Source: a bacterium (lineage in GTDB: Bacteria > Electryoneota > Electryoneia > Electryoneales > Electryoneaceae). Taken from it: a stretch of DNA of 10,444 bases. The notes under the pieces are model-generated. The model was given only the letters and a program-made list of their open reading frames with translations, was not told the DNA's origin and did no database searches. The translations under genes were made by a program, and so were the position numbers. The stretch lies in the NCBI GenBank assembly GCA_014729955.1, contig WJJA01000191.1:1-10444 (forward strand), read 5' to 3'. Shown here in pieces: positions 7,113 to 10,444 of this stretch; the first letter of the stretch is position 1, and every line of letters begins with the position of its first letter.

Positions 7113-8366
7113 ATGCCCGCGGAAGAGATCATTGTGGGTGTGGACATCGGATCGACGAAGGTTACCACGGTTATCGCCGAAGTGAGCGAAGACGGCGAGG
7201 CGGCCGTGCTCGGGGTGGGGCATCGTCCCTCGCCGGGAATGAAGCGCGGTACGGTGGTCAATATCGAAAAGACTGTCGATGCGGTCCGTGAAAGTGTCGC
7301 CGAGGCCGAAGAGCAGGCGAGTGTGAAGGTGCACAGCGTGTACGTCGGCATCGCCGGGGACCATATCCGCTCGATCAACAGCAAGGGTGTGATCGCAGTG
7401 CCGCGTACCAACACACAGGACCGCACCGGCGTGATCACACGTGCCGATGTGGACCGTGTGATTGAGGCGGCCAAGGCGTTCACACTGCCGATGGAGCGCG
7501 AGATCCTGCATGTTCTGCCGCAACGCTATTCCGTGGATGAGCAAAACGATATCGACGACCCGGTCGGGATGAGCGGCGTACGGCTTGAAGCGGACGTTCA
7601 CATCATCACATCAGCGGTGACGAGCGCGCAGAACATCATCCGCTGTGTGAAGCAGGCGGACATCCAGGTGGAAGACATGGTGCTGCAGCCGCTGGCTTCG
7701 AGCTACAGCGTGCTGACGCCTGATGAACGCGAGATGGGCGTCTGTCTGATCGACATCGGCGGCGGGACGACCGACCTGGCGGTGTTTTCGAACGATTCGA
7801 TCCATCACACCTCCGTGATCGGCATGGGTGGTGAGAATGTCACACGCGACCTCGGAATCGGTCTGCGCACCCCGTTCGACCAGGCGGAACGATTGAAACG
7901 TGAGCACGGCAACTGCTTCGCGCCGCTGGTGAATCTCGATGAGCGGATCGAAATCCCGGGGATCGGCGGGCGGGAATCGCAGAAGGTTACGCAGGGCGAC
8001 ATCACCGAGATCATACAGATGCGGATGGAAGAGATCTTCACTGACGCCATTTCTCAGCTGCGAAAGGCGGGTGTGTGGAACATGCTGTATTCCGGCGGTG
8101 TGGTGCTGACTGGAGGATCGAGCCTGATTCACGGCGCCCGCGAGCTGGCCGAGGACATGTTCGGCCTGCCGGTGAAGATCGGCTTTCCGCAGGGGTTGGA
8201 CGGCTTGATGCAGACCGCCCGCAGCCCGGTCTACTCGACCGCGGTGGGGCTGGTGCTGTACGGCATTAAGCATGGTGAAGGCGGCGCAGGATACCGGAAC
8301 GGCGATCCGTCGTTCCTGGGTAAAGTGTTTGGGAGGATGCGGGAATGGATCGTGGAATTCTTTTAG
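7113..8366 (+). CDS. ftsA: FtsA, actin-like membrane anchor of the Z-ring
   Basis: Actin/HSP70-fold ATPase that polymerises beneath the membrane, tethers FtsZ and recruits later divisome proteins. It is 417 residues, typical for FtsA. The phosphate-1 loop VGVDIGSTKVTTVIAEV is at 8-24 and phosphate-2, LIDIGGGTTDLAVF, at 212-225. The adenosine motif VVLTGGSSLIHGARELAE is at 330-347. The FtsA-specific 1C subdomain region includes VYVGIAGDHIRSINSKGV (76-93) and ITRADVDRVIEAAK (108-121). The C-terminus, FLGKVFGRMREWIVEFF (401-417), has the alternating hydrophobic/basic pattern of the membrane-targeting amphipathic helix, reached after a short Gly-rich linker. The ATG at 7113 is fixed by GGGAGGGG at 7103-7110. 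ftsZ follows after 38 nt, the usual ftsA-ftsZ pairing. Confidence 0.97.
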   Translation: MPAEEIIVGVDIGSTKVTTVIAEVSEDGEAAVLGVGHRPSPGMKRGTVVNIEKTVDAVRESVAEAEEQASVKVHSVYVGIAGDHIRSINSKGVIAVPRTNTQDRTGVITRADVDRVIEAAKAFTLPMEREILHVLPQRYSVDEQNDIDDPVGMSGVRLEADVHIITSAVTSAQNIIRCVKQADIQVEDMVLQPLASSYSVLTPDEREMGVCLIDIGGGTTDLAVFSNDSIHHTSVIGMGGENVTRDLGIGLRTPFDQAERLKREHGNCFAPLVNLDERIEIPGIGGRESQKVTQGDITEIIQMRMEEIFTDAISQLRKAGVWNMLYSGGVVLTGGSSLIHGARELAEDMFGLPVKIGFPQGLDGLMQTARSPVYSTAVGLVLYGIKHGEGGAGYRNGDPSFLGKVFGRMREWIVEFF

Positions 8367-8407
8367 ACCAAACATCCCGCAACCTGCCTGAAAAGGAGAG
8401 GGACATG
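8367..8407 (+). promoter_or_regulatory. ftsA-ftsZ gap and Shine-Dalgarno for the long ftsZ start
   Basis: The 38-nt gap ends in AAAGGAGAGGG (8392-8402), with GGAG six bases before the ATG at 8405. This is a good SD and supports translation of the long ftsZ frame from 8405. The gap also holds two adjacent 7-nt blocks (8368-8374 and 8375-8381) complementary to blocks in the end of ftsA. Their significance is uncertain. Confidence 0.65.
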
Positions 8408-9169
8408 GACCGTGAACAGCTTGACATCCCGCTACTCGTGGACTCCACTGAGGAGGATGATCTCTGGTACGATCCCTCCCGGGATGACACACACGAGCCG
8501 GCGGATTCTGAGGACACAAACGCTGCGGACGACGAAACCCCTTATTCCGAGAATCCCCTGCATGACGTGTTCGCCGAAGAGGCGCGCCGTCTGTATGACC
8601 GCGAGGCGAGACTGTTCGCCGAAGGAGGTGTACGGATGCTGTTGGATGAGAGCGATGACAAACCGGTAGACGTGAACATCAGCGAACAGCGTGCCGAAGA
8701 ATGGTCCCGGTATCAGCAGGATGAAACGGTGAGTGAACTGGCCGATGAGTGGGCGGACGAGGACGATATCGTGATGGAACTGGCCTTCGACGAGTCGCGC
8801 GAGATGAGCTGGCGGCTTGATGAGGTGGATCTTGCGAGGCAGGCGACGGAACACTCGGACGATTCGGCGCCCGCGGAAGCGGAAGAAGAAGAGTTGGCGG
8901 ATGCCCGGGATGATGTTGAAGACTCGATCGGCGTGGAAGCCGATCCCGTCTCAGAGGTAGAGCCGGTTTTTGCTGAGGCGGATGCCGAGGTTGATAGCGA
9001 TACAACCGGCGCAACGGAAGCCGTTGAAGCAGTCGAGGAAGCGCTCGATGAATCGGCCGCTTCCGACGCGATAGAGGCAGAAGAGATGCCGGCAGGCGAC
9101 GAAGAAAACAACAATGAAGATACGGGGGACGCCGTGGCAACGGACGCCCCGCAGAGTGAGGAGACGACT
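8405..9169 (+). other. Acidic N-terminal extension of FtsZ (codons 1-255)
   Basis: I do not recognise this region as a known domain. By hand count it has about 90 Asp/Glu and 14 Lys/Arg in 255 residues. It looks bipartite. Residues 1 to about 145 contain Trp (21, 100, 116, 136), Leu and Phe. They include a likely amphipathic helix at 56-71 (FAEEARRLYDREARLF); five of the 14 basic residues fall at 61-77. Residues 169-255 contain no Lys or Arg and consist mostly of Glu, Asp, Ala, Val, Ser and Thr, so they are probably disordered. Third positions are G/C rich like the neighbouring genes, there is no stop, and codon use looks coding. It is therefore not an untranslated spacer. It could be a regulatory tail on FtsZ or, less likely, an acidic protein fused to FtsZ by loss of a stop codon. 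Confidence 0.8.
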
Positions 9170-10444
9170 ATGGCTGTACCGAAGAAAGACGGCAACCTTC
9201 GGATCGGTTTCGAGGAGAAGGTTGAGCAGAAGGCGCGAATCCTGGTGATCGGCGCCGGCGGAGCCGGCTCGAACGCGGTGGATAACATGATCGCCAGCGA
9301 TCTGCGCGGCGTGGAATTTGTCGCGGTGAATACGGACGCCCAGGCATTGGACGCGAGCCTGGCGAACCGTAAAATCCAGATCGGTATGGACAGCACCCGC
9401 GGCCTCGGCGCCGGCGGGAACCCGGAACGCGGTCGTGAGGCGGCCGAAGAGAACGCCGATGAGATCGCCGACCTGTTCAAGGGCGTGGACATGGCGTTTA
9501 TCGCTGCCGGCATGGGCGGCGGGACCGGTACCGGTTCGGCGCCGGTGATCGCACGCATGGCGCGTGATGCCGGAGTGCTCACGGTCGGCATCGTGACACG
9601 CCCGTTCATGTTCGAAGGCCCGCATCGCGGCAAATCCGCCGAGACCGGCGTGCAGGCGCTGAAGGAAAACGTCGACACCTTGATCGTGATCCCGAACGAC
9701 AAGATCCTGGCGATCATCGATGAGAAGACCAGCTTCCGCGATGCGTTCCGCAAAGCGGACCAGATCCTTTACATGGGCACCAAGGGCATCAGCGACATCA
9801 TTTCAAAGCAGGGCTTCATCAACCTTGACTTCGCAGACGCGAAAGCGGTGATGACCAATGCCGGCGAAGCGCTGATGGGCATTGGGAATGCCTCCGGGGA
9901 AGGACGGGCGAAGGTGGCGGCGGAAGAGGCGATCACCAGCCCGCTGCTCGACAGCCTCTCGATCGAGGGAGCGCAGTCGATCCTGGTGAATGTGACCGGC
10001 GGCGACGAGATGGGGCTGGTGGAAGTGCAAAGTGCGGTCGACCTGATCACGCAGCGCGCCGGCGGCAATGCAGAGGTCTTCTTCGGGATTGTACGTGACG
10101 ACACGATGGAAGACGAGATCAGCGTGACCGTGATCGCCACCGGGTTCGACAAGCCGGAAGAGAAGCCGAAGGTGCAGCGCATGTTTGGGCAGAACGAACG
10201 TGTGGACGAACCGAGCCGCCGTCCCCATTCGACCCCGCTGAGCGCTGCTCGCGGCAACGGAGAGAACGGTTCCAACGGGCACGGTCCCCGCAACGGCAAC
10301 GGCACCCCGAAAAACGGGAACGGTACTCCGAAGAACGGCAACGGGGTGCACGAGGATGAAAAGAAGGAGTTTCTGCCGGTGGACGCTTCCGATGAAGACC
10401 TGACCACGGACACCCTCTCCCCGGCGCTGGACGGTGTCTTCAGC
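8405..10444 (+). CDS. ftsZ: FtsZ with long acidic N-terminal extension (3' end missing)
   Basis: Tubulin-like GTPase that forms the cytokinetic ring. One frame runs from ATG 8405 to the window end (680 codons, no stop). Codons 1-255 encode an acidic extension. The standard FtsZ body starts at M256 (9170), which has its own SD. Core motifs follow: RILVIGAGGAGSNAVDNMI (T1 loop), VAVNTDAQAL, GGGTGTG tubulin signature (residues 371-377, bases 9515-9535), TRPFMFEG, and NLDFAD of the catalytic T7 loop (473-478, bases 9821-9838). The folded part ends near residue 582 (ATGFD). A Gly/Asn-rich variable linker follows, at least 95 residues long, with an NGNGTPK repeat. The conserved C-terminal peptide that binds FtsA would lie beyond the window. 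The FtsZ identity is certain. Which of the starts 8405, 8636 and 9170 is used in the cell is not. Ordinary FtsZ has only a few tens of residues before the T1 loop. Confidence 0.96.
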   Translation, partial: MDREQLDIPLLVDSTEEDDLWYDPSRDDTHEPADSEDTNAADDETPYSENPLHDVFAEEARRLYDREARLFAEGGVRMLLDESDDKPVDVNISEQRAEEWSRYQQDETVSELADEWADEDDIVMELAFDESREMSWRLDEVDLARQATEHSDDSAPAEAEEEELADARDDVEDSIGVEADPVSEVEPVFAEADAEVDSDTTGATEAVEAVEEALDESAASDAIEAEEMPAGDEENNNEDTGDAVATDAPQSEETTMAVPKKDGNLRIGFEEKVEQKARILVIGAGGAGSNAVDNMIASDLRGVEFVAVNTDAQALDASLANRKIQIGMDSTRGLGAGGNPERGREAAEENADEIADLFKGVDMAFIAAGMGGGTGTGSAPVIARMARDAGVLTVGIVTRPFMFEGPHRGKSAETGVQALKENVDTLIVIPNDKILAIIDEKTSFRDAFRKADQILYMGTKGISDIISKQGFINLDFADAKAVMTNAGEALMGIGNASGEGRAKVAAEEAITSPLLDSLSIEGAQSILVNVTGGDEMGLVEVQSAVDLITQRAGGNAEVFFGIVRDDTMEDEISVTVIATGFDKPEEKPKVQRMFGQNERVDEPSRRPHSTPLSAARGNGENGSNGHGPRNGNGTPKNGNGTPKNGNGVHEDEKKEFLPVDASDEDLTTDTLSPALDGVFS
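8622..8638 (+). promoter_or_regulatory. Internal Shine-Dalgarno and ATG in frame at ftsZ codon 78
   Basis: AAGGAGGTG at 8622-8630 is a nine-base match to the complement of the usual 16S rRNA 3' end, the longest in this window. It stands seven bases (counted from GGAGG) before an in-frame ATG at 8636. It is encoded by Glu-Gly-Gly-Val codons. It could drive a shorter FtsZ isoform lacking the first 77 residues, be the true start, or cause ribosome pausing. Confidence 0.55.
9158..9172 (+). promoter_or_regulatory. Internal Shine-Dalgarno and ATG at the canonical FtsZ start
   Basis: GAGGAG at 9158-9163 stands six bases before the ATG at 9170, in frame, where the FtsZ body begins (MAVPKKDGNLRIGFEE). 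This is the position expected for an ordinary FtsZ start, so a normal-length FtsZ could be made from this site. GAG GAG also encodes two Glu residues in an acidic stretch, so the SD match could be a by-product of composition. Confidence 0.45.
10292..10345 (+). repeat. NGNGTPK tandem repeat in the FtsZ C-terminal linker
   Basis: Two full 21-bp units (10292-10312 and 10313-10333) and a 12-bp partial unit (10334-10345) encode NGNGTPK, NGNGTPK and NGNG. The two full units differ at four third codon positions with no amino acid change. The repeat lies in the flexible linker between the FtsZ folded domain and the expected C-terminal peptide. A related Asn/Gly-rich stretch precedes it (from 10265). 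Confidence 0.85.

Noticed and set aside
8713..9753. A 346-codon Ser/Ala-rich open frame on the minus strand opposite ftsZ
   Set aside because: Its low-complexity Ser/Ala composition is what the antisense of GAx and GCx codons gives, and it overlaps the conserved FtsZ GTPase domain.
1..10444. Signs of a mobile element, defence system or other accessory island
   Set aside because: All genes are core dcw genes in the same orientation with uniform composition; no transposase, integrase, direct-repeat borders or tRNA were seen.

Overview
The window is one plus-strand segment of a bacterial division and cell wall (dcw) cluster. It holds eight genes in the order murF (5' end cut off), murD, ftsW, murC, murB, ftsQ, ftsA and ftsZ (3' end cut off). 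Nearly every base is coding. There are no RNA genes, insertion sequences, CRISPR arrays or convincing terminators. The DNA is G+C rich with strong G/C preference at third codon positions. This explains the long minus-strand open frames, which I treat as shadows. The organism is a peptidoglycan-making bacterium. The sequences look like those of a G+C-rich member of a poorly cultured lineage, perhaps in or near the FCB group, but I cannot name a phylum from the sequence alone.

Layout: positions 1-6008 carry the cytoplasmic precursor enzymes MurF, MurD, MurC and MurB, with the SEDS glycosyltransferase FtsW in the middle. All junctions here are ATGA or TGATG overlaps, so translation is probably coupled. 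ftsQ (5995-7044) overlaps murB by 14 nt. A 68-nt gap with a strong Shine-Dalgarno (SD) sequence then precedes ftsA (7113-8366). A 38-nt gap leads to ftsZ (8405 to the window end).

Working together: MurB and MurC make UDP-MurNAc-L-Ala, and MurD and MurF add D-Glu and the terminal dipeptide. FtsW polymerises the resulting lipid II at the septum, FtsQ is the periplasmic scaffold of the divisome, FtsA anchors FtsZ to the membrane, and FtsZ forms the ring. mraY and murG, the two membrane-linked steps, are absent from their usual places (murF/murD and ftsW/murC junctions).

The most unusual feature is ftsZ. The standard FtsZ body begins at codon 256 of a single uninterrupted frame. The preceding 255 codons encode a strongly acidic, probably disordered extension (about 90 Asp/Glu and 14 Lys/Arg by hand count). 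Three in-frame ATGs (8405, 8636, 9170) each have a well-spaced SD, and the best match is internal. One locus may therefore make FtsZ isoforms with different tails. FtsQ is also modified: it has a very basic cytoplasmic tail and an acidic linker between its membrane helix and POTRA domain.
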